Assembly (NCBI RefSeq): GCF_000472285.1
Contig: NZ_KI421423.1
Coordinates: 39,690 to 103,689, forward strand
Length of the DNA stretch: 64,000 nt
Source: Desulfuromonas sp. TF
GTDB lineage: Bacteria > Desulfobacterota > Desulfuromonadia > Desulfuromonadales > ATBO01
Reading direction: 5' to 3'
Every line of letters begins with the position of its first letter. Within the stretch, counting starts at the first letter, position 1. The notes beneath the pieces were generated by a model. That model was given only the letters and a program-made list of their open reading frames with translations. It made no database searches and had not been told where the DNA came from. The position numbers were made by a program, and so were the translations under genes. This document shows, piece after piece, positions 27,697 through 36,342 of the stretch.

Positions 27697-28575
27697 CTAA
27701 GCCTCCGAACAAAACTTCACCTCCAGCCTCTCCCAATTGCGATCGACCTCTTTCTGAATGAGATCAACCTCCCCGACGGAAAGGTGGCGGAATCTTTTTT
27801 GGCCGGAGACGTAGTCCGCCACGGAAATCCCGCTTGGACCGTGATTCAAGGTATAGTTCTCGCCGTTTTCCACCTCATAGAGGGGGAAAACACCGGACTC
27901 CACCGCCAGCCGCGAAGTCCTGGGCCCGGCCTTGTCCGCAATCCCCCACCCGTCGATGCAGGGGGTCAGCACGACGATGAATCTCAATCCTCCCTTGATC
28001 TCCTTGGCCCGGGCGACTTTCCTGGCCAGGTCGTCGGGGTAGCCCGTCGTGGCCGTCGCCATATAAGGGATCTTGTGGGCGGCCATGATTTCGGCGACAT
28101 TTTTCTTCGGGGTCAGCTTTCCGGCGGGGGTCGAGGTCGTATAGGCCAGCGACGGGGTCGCCGAACTTTTCTGGGAGCCGGTATTCATGTAGCCTTCGTT
28201 GTCGAGGCAGATGTAAATGATGTCCTCGCCCCGCTCCGCCGCTCCGGACAGGGCCTGAAAGCCGATATCGTAGGTCCCGCCGTCGCCGGCGATGGCCACG
28301 ACGCTGGTATGGTGATTGCCTTTCGACACCAGGGCCCTTTTGATGCCGGCGGCGGAGGCGGCGCTGGCCTCCAGGGTCGTCTGGTAAACGGGTATGCGCA
28401 TGGAACTGAGGGGCTGAGGGCCCGAAATGATCGCGATGCAGGAGGGGGGGACCACCGCGATGGTATCGCTCCCCAGGGTATTGAGAATGAATCGAAGGGC
28501 CAGGGCCTCGCTGCAGCCGGGGCAGGCGGAATGGCCCGAATTGAAAACCTTCTGTTCCTCGATCTTATAGCTCAT
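27697..28575 (-). CDS. padI: Phenylglyoxylate:acceptor oxidoreductase, TPP-binding (beta-type) subunit
   Basis: 292 residues. The N-terminal SACPGCSEALALRF holds cluster-ligand cysteines and the TPP motif GDGGTYDIGFQ ends at LDNEGYMNTG, as in PorB-type 2-oxoacid:ferredoxin oxidoreductases. It follows the alpha subunit by seven bases. Downstream of padBCD genes, this set matches the phenylglyoxylate dehydrogenase of Thauera/Aromatoleum: phenylglyoxylate + CoA to benzoyl-CoA + CO2. A pyruvate oxidoreductase cannot be excluded from the subunit alone. Confidence 0.8.
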   Translation of the reverse strand: MSYKIEEQKVFNSGHSACPGCSEALALRFILNTLGSDTIAVVPPSCIAIISGPQPLSSMRIPVYQTTLEASAASAAGIKRALVSKGNHHTSVVAIAGDGGTYDIGFQALSGAAERGEDIIYICLDNEGYMNTGSQKSSATPSLAYTTSTPAGKLTPKKNVAEIMAAHKIPYMATATTGYPDDLARKVARAKEIKGGLRFIVVLTPCIDGWGIADKAGPRTSRLAVESGVFPLYEVENGENYTLNHGPSGISVADYVSGQKRFRHLSVGEVDLIQKEVDRNWERLEVKFCSEA

Positions 28576-28582
28576 CTGGTCA

Positions 28583-29740
28583 TCACCCTTTCCATACGGA
28601 ATTCGCCGTCGGCTTCTCAGTCATGGCGCTGCAGACCATCTCCTTGATGGCGGCCGGCGAAATGTTCGTCCCTCCCACTCCGGCCAGGTAGCCGTGGATT
28701 TGCGGAGCCCCGTCCATCCCGTACAGAGCGGCTTTGAGCTCCTGAAAAAGGATGCCGCCCAGGCCTGGGGAAAAGTTGCGGTCTAGCACCATGACTTTGG
28801 GGATCCCGGCGAGTGCCTCCCGCACGTCCTCCAGGGGGAAGGGCCTGAAGAGCTTGATCTTGAGAAGACCGACCGGCAGCCCCTCTTCCCTGAGCTCATC
28901 GACGGCATCGCGAGCGGTCCCGGTCATGCTCCCCATGGTGGCGATGACGAATTCGGCGCCTTCGCAGCGGTACCGCTCCATGATGCCGTGGCCCCTGCCG
29001 ACCAGTCGCTGCAGTTGCCGGTCGGCCAGCTTTGCGGCCTCCAGGGCCCGGTCCATCGCCTCGCTCATATCCCGGCGATGGTTCTGGAACATGATCTGGG
29101 AGACGGTGTTGCCCCAGGACTCACCGATCCGGGGATCGAGGCGGTGGGGCGGGTCGAAGGGGGGCAGATACCGGTCGACCTGCTCCTGGGACACGAGCTC
29201 GATCGCCTCCATGGCATGGGAGACGTAGAACGCTTCGTGGATGACCATGGCGGGGAGCAGAACTTCTTCGGCCACGCGGAAGGCCTGCAGGGTGGTGTCG
29301 TGGGACTCCTGCCCGTTTTCGCAGTAGTACTGGATCCACCCGCAATCCCGCTGCGCCAGGCTGTCGGTCTGATCGGGCCAGAAGCCCCAGGGAGATCCAA
29401 GCGTCCGGTTGACATTGGCCATGACAATCGGCGCCCGCGCGCCGGCGGCGTAATGAAGCATCTCGTGCATCAGCAGCAGCCCCTGGGAGGCCGTGGCGGT
29501 AAAAACGCGCACCCCGGTCAAGGAGGCGGTGATCGCGGCCGCCATGGCGGAGTGTTCCGACTCCATGGTGATGACCTCGGCCGCCAGCTCGCCGTCGGAC
29601 TGGAACTCGGTGATTCTCTCCAGAATCGGTGTCTGGGGCGTGATCGGATAGACCGGGATCACGTTGGGCCTGGCCAGCTTGACCGCATAGGAGACGGCAT
29701 GGTTTCCACTCAGAAGAAGCCTGTTCACGGCGGCGCTCAT
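28583..29740 (-). CDS. padG: Phenylglyoxylate:acceptor oxidoreductase, alpha-type subunit
   Basis: 385 residues from the ATG at 29740, which has GGAGG seven bases upstream and overlaps the previous stop (ATGA). It shows the PorA-type pyrimidine-binding fold: NHAVSYAVKLARPNVIPVYPITPQTP at the start, MESEHSAMAAAI with the catalytic-type Glu, and GSMTGTARDAVDELREEG in the C-terminal domain. It is part of the pad set. Confidence 0.82.
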   Translation of the reverse strand: MSAAVNRLLLSGNHAVSYAVKLARPNVIPVYPITPQTPILERITEFQSDGELAAEVITMESEHSAMAAAITASLTGVRVFTATASQGLLLMHEMLHYAAGARAPIVMANVNRTLGSPWGFWPDQTDSLAQRDCGWIQYYCENGQESHDTTLQAFRVAEEVLLPAMVIHEAFYVSHAMEAIELVSQEQVDRYLPPFDPPHRLDPRIGESWGNTVSQIMFQNHRRDMSEAMDRALEAAKLADRQLQRLVGRGHGIMERYRCEGAEFVIATMGSMTGTARDAVDELREEGLPVGLLKIKLFRPFPLEDVREALAGIPKVMVLDRNFSPGLGGILFQELKAALYGMDGAPQIHGYLAGVGGTNISPAAIKEMVCSAMTEKPTANSVWKG

Positions 29741-31416
29741 TTGGTTTCCTCCTTGACGCCCATCGCTCCCCGGGGGCACTCCTCCAGGCAGCACCCGCAT
29801 CCTTTGCAGTACTGATCAAGGACGCGGTAATGGGTCGGTGAAGACTCATCCTTCACGACGGCCATGTCGGGGCAGAAATAGAAACAGTTATCGCATTCGA
29901 CGCAATTTCCGCAGCTGAAGCAGCGCTCGGTCTGAGCCTGCGCCTGTTCGGCTTCAAGTCCCAGCCGGATCTCTCTGAAGTCGGCTTTCCGGTCCTTTGG
30001 ATCGGCCTTGCCCCGCTCGCCTTTGGGCAGTAAAGGGAAGTAGAAGGTATTGATATCCGCGATAGCCACTTCCCGCGGCTCCGGCAACTCCCCATCGGCG
30101 GGGTCCGTCACGGCCGTGGCCTGCCGTCCCAGGTATTGGGCGATATGGTTGGCGGCTTTCTTTCCGTCGCCCACCGCGGTCGATACGAAACGCTCGGAAC
30201 CGGCCGCGTCGCCGGCGGCGAAGATTCCCGGACGGCTGGTCATGAAGTTTCCATCCACCACGACCATGGACCTGTCGATTGCGACCCTGGTCTCCCAGTC
30301 TGCCAGCTCCGGGTCCTGACCGACGGCCAGGATCACGGTATCGGCGTCGAACGCGAAGTTCGTACCGCTCACCTCCAGGGGGCGGATCGTCCCGGCCGGA
30401 GCCTGCGGATCGAGCTTCACCTTGACGCAGTGCAGCTTCAGGGCAGAGCCGGTGTCCGCAACGCTTTTGGCCATGGCGCCGTCCATGAGAACGGCGCCCT
30501 CCTCGAGGACGTCTTCGATTTCTTCCGCGGGGGCGGGCATCGTCTCCCTGGTTTCCAGGGCGAGCACCCTGACCTTGCTCCCCTGTCGCAGCGCCGATCC
30601 GGCCACGTCCATGGCCACGCTCCCTCCCCCGATGACCAATACCTTCCGGCCGAGAAGAAGGGGAGAGCCGAGCCGGATGCTCTTCAGATAGGCGAGGGCG
30701 TCGATCACACGCCCGTCTCCACCTGGGAACTGGGGGAGGTGTTTCGGCTGGTGGGCCCCGAAGGCGATGAAGACGGCCGCGTAACGCGTCTCCAGTTCCT
30801 CCAGATCCGCGGCGGTGATCCTGCGCCCGGTGACGACCTCGATCCCCAGATCGACGATCCTGCCGGCCTCGGCGGCCAGCACCTTTTTTGGGAGGCGGTA
30901 TTCGGGGACGCCGTAACGCAGCACGCCCCCCAACTCGGGATTGGCATCGTAGAGGGTGACCTGGAAGCCCTTGCGCCGCAGCTGGTAGGCGCAGGAGAGG
31001 CCGGCGGGACCGCCGCCGATGACGGCCACCTTCCGGTCGAGCTCGGCCGGAGGTGCCGGAAGCTCCCACCCCTCTTCGATGGCGAGATCCCCCACATACT
31101 GCTCCAGGGCGTTGACGGAAACCGCCCCGTCATGCTCCTTGCGGTTGCAGCCGCCCTCGCAGGGATGATGGCAGGTCCTGCCGATGGAGGCCGGAATCGG
31201 GTTGTGCTCCACCAGCGTCCGCCAAGCCTCCTGGACGTTTCCGTTGCGAAGCTGCTGCACCCAGACCGGAATCTGTCCTCCCACGGGGCAGGCGCCGTGG
31301 CAGGGCGCCGGTCTTTTCTGGTGCACGGCGATGGCGTTGCGCCAGGTCCCGGTCCGCAGGATGTCGGTCCATCCCGTGGTCCAGATCGAAGGAACCTTCT
31401 TCTCTTCTCTGCCCAT
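29737..31416 (-). CDS. FAD/NAD(P) subunit with C-terminal 2x[4Fe-4S] ferredoxin, PadH/PadF-like fusion
   Basis: 559 residues. The N-terminus has the GltD-type Fe-S region (CHGACPVGGQIP, CHHPCEGGCNR), then an FAD motif (KVAVIGGGPAGLSCAYQL) and an NAD(P) motif (KVLVIGGGSVAMDVAGSAL). It ends with two ferredoxin clusters (CFSCGNCVECDNCFYFCP and YCKGCGCCLEECP). In the described phenylglyoxylate dehydrogenase the FAD subunit (PadH) and ferredoxin subunit (PadF) are separate; no separate ferredoxin gene is present here, so this chain probably does both jobs and passes electrons to NAD. It starts directly after the padE stop. Confidence 0.8.
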   Translation of the reverse strand: MGREEKKVPSIWTTGWTDILRTGTWRNAIAVHQKRPAPCHGACPVGGQIPVWVQQLRNGNVQEAWRTLVEHNPIPASIGRTCHHPCEGGCNRKEHDGAVSVNALEQYVGDLAIEEGWELPAPPAELDRKVAVIGGGPAGLSCAYQLRRKGFQVTLYDANPELGGVLRYGVPEYRLPKKVLAAEAGRIVDLGIEVVTGRRITAADLEELETRYAAVFIAFGAHQPKHLPQFPGGDGRVIDALAYLKSIRLGSPLLLGRKVLVIGGGSVAMDVAGSALRQGSKVRVLALETRETMPAPAEEIEDVLEEGAVLMDGAMAKSVADTGSALKLHCVKVKLDPQAPAGTIRPLEVSGTNFAFDADTVILAVGQDPELADWETRVAIDRSMVVVDGNFMTSRPGIFAAGDAAGSERFVSTAVGDGKKAANHIAQYLGRQATAVTDPADGELPEPREVAIADINTFYFPLLPKGERGKADPKDRKADFREIRLGLEAEQAQAQTERCFSCGNCVECDNCFYFCPDMAVVKDESSPTHYRVLDQYCKGCGCCLEECPRGAMGVKEETK

Positions 31417-31962
31417 TCAACAACCCCCTTCGTTGGCGAGGCGGTAGCCCTCCAGGCAGGCCGCCACATTCTCTTCGGCCTTCACGGGGCTCGTCTCGCC
31501 GACCACCTTTTTGAGCAATTCGACATTGCCATAGCCCATCAACCCCAACGCCGCCCCCACCAGGGTTGTATTGACGATCCGGCCCAGCTGGTTTTTCCTG
31601 GCAATGTGTTTTGCATCGATCGTCATGACCCTGAAGCTGCCCAGGTGACGGAAGGTCTCCGCGGGAAGGGCTGAATTGATCAGCACCAGCGTTTGCTCCC
31701 CGGCTCCTTTCAGCAACGTCCCCCCATCCAGAAGGCTGGGGTCGAAACAGACGATGACGTCGGGATTCTCAATGTCGCAGCGCAGCCGGATCGGCTTTTT
31801 GTCCACCCGCAGCAGGGAACTGACGGGGGTCCCCCTGCGGGCGCCGCCATAGGTGGCGTAGGACAGGACGTGCCTGCCTTCCTGGAAATACATCTCCGAC
31901 AGGATCTTTCCCGCCATCTGGGCGCCCTGGCCCCCTCGCCCCTGGATAATGATCTGTAACAC
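31417..31962 (-). CDS. padE: Phenylglyoxylate:acceptor oxidoreductase, gamma-type subunit
   Basis: 181 residues from a GTG start behind AGGGG. It has the PorG-type opening IIIQGRGGQGAQMAGKIL and TYGGARRGTPVSS, typical of 2-oxoacid:ferredoxin oxidoreductase gamma chains. It directly adjoins the FAD subunit. The roughly 100 bases between it and padD carry no other gene. Confidence 0.82.
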   Translation of the reverse strand: MLQIIIQGRGGQGAQMAGKILSEMYFQEGRHVLSYATYGGARRGTPVSSLLRVDKKPIRLRCDIENPDVIVCFDPSLLDGGTLLKGAGEQTLVLINSALPAETFRHLGSFRVMTIDAKHIARKNQLGRIVNTTLVGAALGLMGYGNVELLKKVVGETSPVKAEENVAACLEGYRLANEGGC

Positions 31963-32062
31963 GCTTTACCCCTTTCACTTTCAGCTTCGCCTCGCCCTGC
32001 CGAACCGGACAGCCTCACCCGATCCGGCCGGGAAAAAACCGCTCGGCCAAGGGACCTGGAAA

Positions 32063-32950
32063 TCAGATCTTCAGGTGCCCGAGCACCGGTTTGAAAACTC
32101 CGACCTTCAGCAGCAGGAAAAAGATGAAATAATGCCCGACCAGGTCGGCAACGGTGATCAGGGCCACCACCCCAGGCCCGGCATGAGCTCCGCCGATGAC
32201 GGTCATCAGTAGGGTAAAGACCAGCCCGATCCCTATGGCCAGGGTGAAGAACGGAACGGCATAGGGCCCCTTGACGAGCAGGTCGAAAGACTCCCGGCCC
32301 GCCGCTCCGGTGTTGATGCTGGCACTGAGATAGAGGACGACGAGAATCAGGTTGACGACCAGCAGAATCATCTCGACGTTCGCGAGCAGGTCCCCCGCAA
32401 TCGACAGGTTTATCAGGCCGAAATGGGCGAGGAAGAGGGTCATGGTCGTTCCCCCCAAGAGCGCGTAGAACATGCACATGACCGGCATCAGTGCCGTATT
32501 CCAGATGGGAATGGCCGGCGAGGAGGTCAGGAGGAACCCGTCGTAAATAGCCACGATGAAGGCGAAGACACCGGCGATGATCGCCAGGGGCATGAACAGC
32601 GGACTGCCTTCGGGCAGAGGCAGGGCGGAAAAGCCGAAGATCAGCATGAAAGTCATCGCCCAGAACCCCCGGGAGACCCAGGAACTTGCGGGACGGCGCA
32701 TGCCGCGCCAGAAGCGCAGCGGTTTGCCGAGGTACAGCATGTGGGCCCCGCCCTTGCCGCAGAGGACGATCAATAAGCCGATCAGCATGCCGATCCGCGA
32801 CTCGTTAAAAACGGAAATCATAAAGAGGCCGGCGCCGACTTTTCCGAAGAAGAAAGCGCTGGCGATCAGGCCCGCCCACTCAGTCTGCCGACGGAACCCA
32901 GCGACGAACTGGTTACCCACTACAAGGGGGATATTTCTGGCCATGGCCAT
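32063..32950 (-). CDS. padD: NrfD/PsrC-type membrane anchor of phenylacetyl-CoA:acceptor oxidoreductase
   Basis: 295 residues with about eight hydrophobic helices, the NrfD-family layout, with HMLYLGKPLRFWRGMRRP as the typical loop. It follows the four-cluster ferredoxin by four bases. In the padBCD complex this subunit would anchor the enzyme and pass electrons to the quinone pool. Confidence 0.82.
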   Translation of the reverse strand: MAMARNIPLVVGNQFVAGFRRQTEWAGLIASAFFFGKVGAGLFMISVFNESRIGMLIGLLIVLCGKGGAHMLYLGKPLRFWRGMRRPASSWVSRGFWAMTFMLIFGFSALPLPEGSPLFMPLAIIAGVFAFIVAIYDGFLLTSSPAIPIWNTALMPVMCMFYALLGGTTMTLFLAHFGLINLSIAGDLLANVEMILLVVNLILVVLYLSASINTGAAGRESFDLLVKGPYAVPFFTLAIGIGLVFTLLMTVIGGAHAGPGVVALITVADLVGHYFIFFLLLKVGVFKPVLGHLKI

Positions 32951-32954
32951 TCTC

Positions 32955-33563
32955 CTAACTCAGATAGTAGACAGAAGGATCGGTATTGTCTTCGCACAGG
33001 GCCTGTCTGCCGCCCCGGCTGCGAATCAGGCGGCTGACCTGGCTTTCGGGGTCGTCGAGATCCCCGAAGATCCGCGCGTCCGCCGGACAGGTCTGCACGC
33101 AGGAGGGCTTCAGCCCCTCGTCGACCCGGTGTGAGCAGAACGTGCATTTCTGCACGATCCCGTCCTGGTGCTCTTTGTATTTCACCTCCTCATAGGGGGT
33201 TTTTTGGTTGCCGAAATACCCTCCCTTGAGGTTTCCTTTTTTGACGAAAATCCGGTTGTTGTACGGACAGGCGACATAGCAGGCGCGACAGCCGAAACAC
33301 TTGTCCTGATCTACCAATACCAGGCCGTCTTCCCGCTTCGAGGTCGCACCCGTGGGGCAGACCCTCTGGCAGGGGGCGCTCTGGCAGTGGTTGCAGAGCA
33401 CGGGGACAAATTGTTTCCGGACATTGGGATACTCCCCGGAAACCTGGTCCAGAACCTTGGTGTACAGGATGCCCTGCGGGGTCCCGTTTTCCGCCTTGCA
33501 GGCGACGGTACAGGCCTGGCATCCCACACACCGCTTGAGATCGATCACCATTCCATAATGCAT
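32955..33563 (-). CDS. padC: Four-cluster ferredoxin subunit of phenylacetyl-CoA:acceptor oxidoreductase
   Basis: 202 residues of the DmsB/PsrB type. Cysteine groups CVGCQACTVAC, CNHCQSAPCQRVCP, CFGCRACYVACP and CTFCSHRVDEG...CVQTCP supply ligands for four [4Fe-4S] clusters. There is no signal peptide. It links the molybdopterin subunit to the membrane anchor. Confidence 0.87.
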   Translation of the reverse strand: MHYGMVIDLKRCVGCQACTVACKAENGTPQGILYTKVLDQVSGEYPNVRKQFVPVLCNHCQSAPCQRVCPTGATSKREDGLVLVDQDKCFGCRACYVACPYNNRIFVKKGNLKGGYFGNQKTPYEEVKYKEHQDGIVQKCTFCSHRVDEGLKPSCVQTCPADARIFGDLDDPESQVSRLIRSRGGRQALCEDNTDPSVYYLS

Positions 33564-33587
33564 TGCGGCCTCTCTCCTATGAAGAAA

Positions 33588-33720
33588 TGAGGGCGTCGCA
33601 AAAATTCACCAACTGCTGCGTTGCTGCAATTGCCCTCGCTGCTTCGACGTAAGTAAGTACGCCTCCTTGCTCGACAATCGCGCGCCTTGCATTTGGCGCT
33701 TTTTGCTTAGCCATCTGCTG
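33588..33720. repeat. Probable dispersed intergenic repeat
   Basis: The gap between padC and padB holds a sequence with a REP-like feel: GGGCGTCGCAAAAATTCACC, then CTGCTGCGTTGCTGCAATTG, then CTTCGACGTAAGTAAGTACG, then CGCCTTGCATTTGGCGC. From memory, very similar elements recur in Desulfuromonas/Geobacter genomes. Only one copy lies in this window, so the call is tentative. No gene is seen here. Confidence 0.4.
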
Positions 33721-33741
33721 TTTTGCTTTCTTGCGAAAGCA

Positions 33742-36258
33742 TCAAGAAATGATGCTGAGTTTGACTTTTGTCGACGTCTCCAGATGTCCGCTCATGCTGT
33801 CGGTCCATTTGACGTCGGCCGGCAGCAGCTTGTTGAAATGCGTGGAGACTTTTTGCTTGCCGACAGGGTGCTGCGACCAGCGACTTATGGTGTTCGAGAT
33901 AGCGACACACTCGGGATGAACCTCCTCGCACACGGTGGCGCGCCCGGAGATCTCTCCGAAGGGGGACTCGAGCTTCAGAATGTCTCCGGTTTTGATCCCC
34001 TTCTTTCGGGCCGTCTTGGAGTTGATCATCACTCCGAGATGAAGGGGCTGACAGCCGATGACCTCTTCGATCCAGGGGATGGTCGTGCTTTCCGAAAAAT
34101 TCGACTGGCACTCCTTGAAGGCGAAAGCGTACAGGTCGTACTCGGCAGGCATGTTATGCAGGGGGTGATGCTCCCGCCAGACCGGCACCGGCAGATAGCC
34201 CGAGGTATCCCACGGGACTTCGGCCTCTTTCATCTTCTGCGCCATGTCGTCTCCGACTTCCTTGATGAAGTTGAAGTACAGGGGGATTCTCTGCCCCTTC
34301 CGGGCGTAGGGGAGATACATTTCCTCCGGCGTCTGTTTGCGGGTGGTGTGGCCGTTCTCCTGGAACCAGTCAAGACCCTTGTCCTGACCGTAGCGGCTCT
34401 TGGCCATGCGGTCCATCAGTTCCAGGTTGGAGTACCTGGTATTCGGGTCGAGCTGATTTTCCGGGGTGAGGAAGAGAGTGAAGTTCAACAGCCCGTTCCA
34501 GTCGGCCAGGAACCCTATGCGATCGGCCAGTTCGGTAAAGATGTCGGTGGCGTCGCGGCCGTCGTAGAGCGGCTCGATAACCGGCCGGCGGTAGACGTGT
34601 CCCGTGACCATCGGCGGCTCGATGCACACCAGCAGGTGGGATTCGAGGTAGGAGAGGTCCGGCAGGACGATATCGGCCCAGTCCGTCGATTCGTTGAGGA
34701 TGATATCGATGGCGACGATAAATTTGAGCTTCTTGAAAACTTCCATGACCTTCGTGGTCGCCGAGAGGTTCCACAGGGGGTTCGAATGTTCGATGATCAG
34801 CGCCTCGGGCTGAAAGTCGAAGCCGTATTTCTCCGGATCGAGGACATTCGCCGCCGTCAGATGGCCGGGATCGATGCCGATGGGATACCACTCCATGAGT
34901 TGATAGCTGTACGGTTTGGGGGCGAACTCATAGGGCGGGTGAAGGATGTGCGGCTGCGGCTTGAGCATTCCGTCCTTCCCCTCTTCGATGATGAGCAGCC
35001 GGTGATCCAGACCGACCCCGATATGCCCGCCGGGAACGTCGATATTGCCGATCACCAGGTTGATCAGCTTCATGGCCGCCGAATCGAGCCCCCCATCATA
35101 GTGGCCGATGGCCCCGCGATAGAAATTGAGCGCGGCCGGCCGGTAGGGATATTCCTTGCCTTCAATCTTGATGGTGCTGCCGATGCAGGCGGCCTCGCCG
35201 AATTCCTTGGCGATGCGGCGGATCGTCTCGGCCGAAATCGAGCAGATCTCCGACATCCGTTCGGGGGTGTGATCCTTCAGGGTGTCCTTGACCACCTGGA
35301 AGGACGGACGGTACTCCACCCCGTCGATCGTGTAGACGCCTTCGAGAGCGGCATCCTCAAGCTTGAGATCCGCGGCATCGAACTCTTTGGCCGTTTTTGA
35401 GGCCGCATCCCAGACCAGCGGCTTCTGCGTCTCGGCCCTTCTGAAAAGGTTGCCGTCCGGAGCCACCAGGTAGATCCCGTTGGTGTGCTTGCGCATGAAT
35501 TCGGCGTCGTAGAGGTTCAACTCGTGCAGCAGCACATAGACCATCCCCAGGACGAAGGCCCGGTCCGTCCCCGGACGGATCGGCAGCCACTCGTCGGCCT
35601 TGGCCGCCCCGGCCGACATGCGGGGCTCGACCACCACCAGCTTCATTCCGCGGTCGACGCGCGCCTCGGCCATCCTTTTGATGGAGGCCGCTACGTGGAG
35701 GTGGGAGGAAAAACCGTCCCCGGCGCCGATCTGGATCCAGTATTTGCAGTGATCGTAATCGTTGACGGCCGCGAAGGAGCCATCGAGAATGCCGTTCAGG
35801 GGGTGGTAGGCCGCACCGCAGTACTGACCGACGGTGGAGAAGTAGTGGGGGGTCCCGAAGACCGCTCCCCATCCCCAGAGATGGATGCGATGGAAATCGT
35901 TGATCGCGGGAAGAAGCTTGCGGGGGTCGTCCTGGCGGATCGCCTTGAATTTTTCAGCCACCGTACTGAGCGCCTCCTCCCAGGAGATCGCGACCCATTT
36001 GGGATCCACTCCCGGCCCTTTTTCCGGGTTGGTGCGCTTCAGGGGGGTTTTGACCCTGTTGGGATCGTAAAGCCGCATGATCCCTGCCTGCCCCTTGGGA
36101 CACAGCTTCCCGCGATTGCTGGGGTTGTCGGGGTCGCCTTCGATCTTCACGACGACGCCGTCCACAACGTGAGCCCTGATCGCGCAGCTGTGAATGCACA
36201 TCTTGCACGCGCTCTTAGCCCAGTAATCCTTCTGTGCCACCAGTTCACTCTGTTTCAA
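33742..36258 (-). CDS. padB: Phenylacetyl-CoA:acceptor oxidoreductase, molybdopterin subunit
   Basis: 838 residues of the DMSO-reductase family. The N-terminal cluster motif is CKMCIHSC followed by KLCPKGQAG. There is no twin-arginine signal, so the subunit should face the cytoplasm. GQYCGAAYHPLNG may supply the metal ligand. The start is a TTG with a perfect AGGAGG seven bases upstream. With padC, padD and a downstream phenylglyoxylate oxidoreductase it fits the enzyme that oxidises phenylacetyl-CoA by four electrons to phenylglyoxylate. Alternatives in this family (thiosulfate or polysulfide reductase) are less likely given the context. Confidence 0.82.
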   Translation of the reverse strand: MKQSELVAQKDYWAKSACKMCIHSCAIRAHVVDGVVVKIEGDPDNPSNRGKLCPKGQAGIMRLYDPNRVKTPLKRTNPEKGPGVDPKWVAISWEEALSTVAEKFKAIRQDDPRKLLPAINDFHRIHLWGWGAVFGTPHYFSTVGQYCGAAYHPLNGILDGSFAAVNDYDHCKYWIQIGAGDGFSSHLHVAASIKRMAEARVDRGMKLVVVEPRMSAGAAKADEWLPIRPGTDRAFVLGMVYVLLHELNLYDAEFMRKHTNGIYLVAPDGNLFRRAETQKPLVWDAASKTAKEFDAADLKLEDAALEGVYTIDGVEYRPSFQVVKDTLKDHTPERMSEICSISAETIRRIAKEFGEAACIGSTIKIEGKEYPYRPAALNFYRGAIGHYDGGLDSAAMKLINLVIGNIDVPGGHIGVGLDHRLLIIEEGKDGMLKPQPHILHPPYEFAPKPYSYQLMEWYPIGIDPGHLTAANVLDPEKYGFDFQPEALIIEHSNPLWNLSATTKVMEVFKKLKFIVAIDIILNESTDWADIVLPDLSYLESHLLVCIEPPMVTGHVYRRPVIEPLYDGRDATDIFTELADRIGFLADWNGLLNFTLFLTPENQLDPNTRYSNLELMDRMAKSRYGQDKGLDWFQENGHTTRKQTPEEMYLPYARKGQRIPLYFNFIKEVGDDMAQKMKEAEVPWDTSGYLPVPVWREHHPLHNMPAEYDLYAFAFKECQSNFSESTTIPWIEEVIGCQPLHLGVMINSKTARKKGIKTGDILKLESPFGEISGRATVCEEVHPECVAISNTISRWSQHPVGKQKVSTHFNKLLPADVKWTDSMSGHLETSTKVKLSIIS

Positions 36259-36342
36259 TGGTCGTCCTCCTCTTCTGTGCAGAAGCTATTTGTGATCCGT
36301 TATCTACATCTCGACAGCCTGGAGCGGACTATGGTTTTCCTG

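Noticed and set aside
33667..35400. Long plus-strand open frame (577 codons) opposite padB
   Set aside because: It is antisense to a clear molybdopterin oxidoreductase, has no recognisable domain and reflects high-GC mirror frames.
33742..36258. Thiosulfate/polysulfide reductase or formate dehydrogenase for the padB gene
   Set aside because: No twin-arginine signal, and the neighbouring genes form a coherent phenylacetyl-CoA to benzoyl-CoA route.
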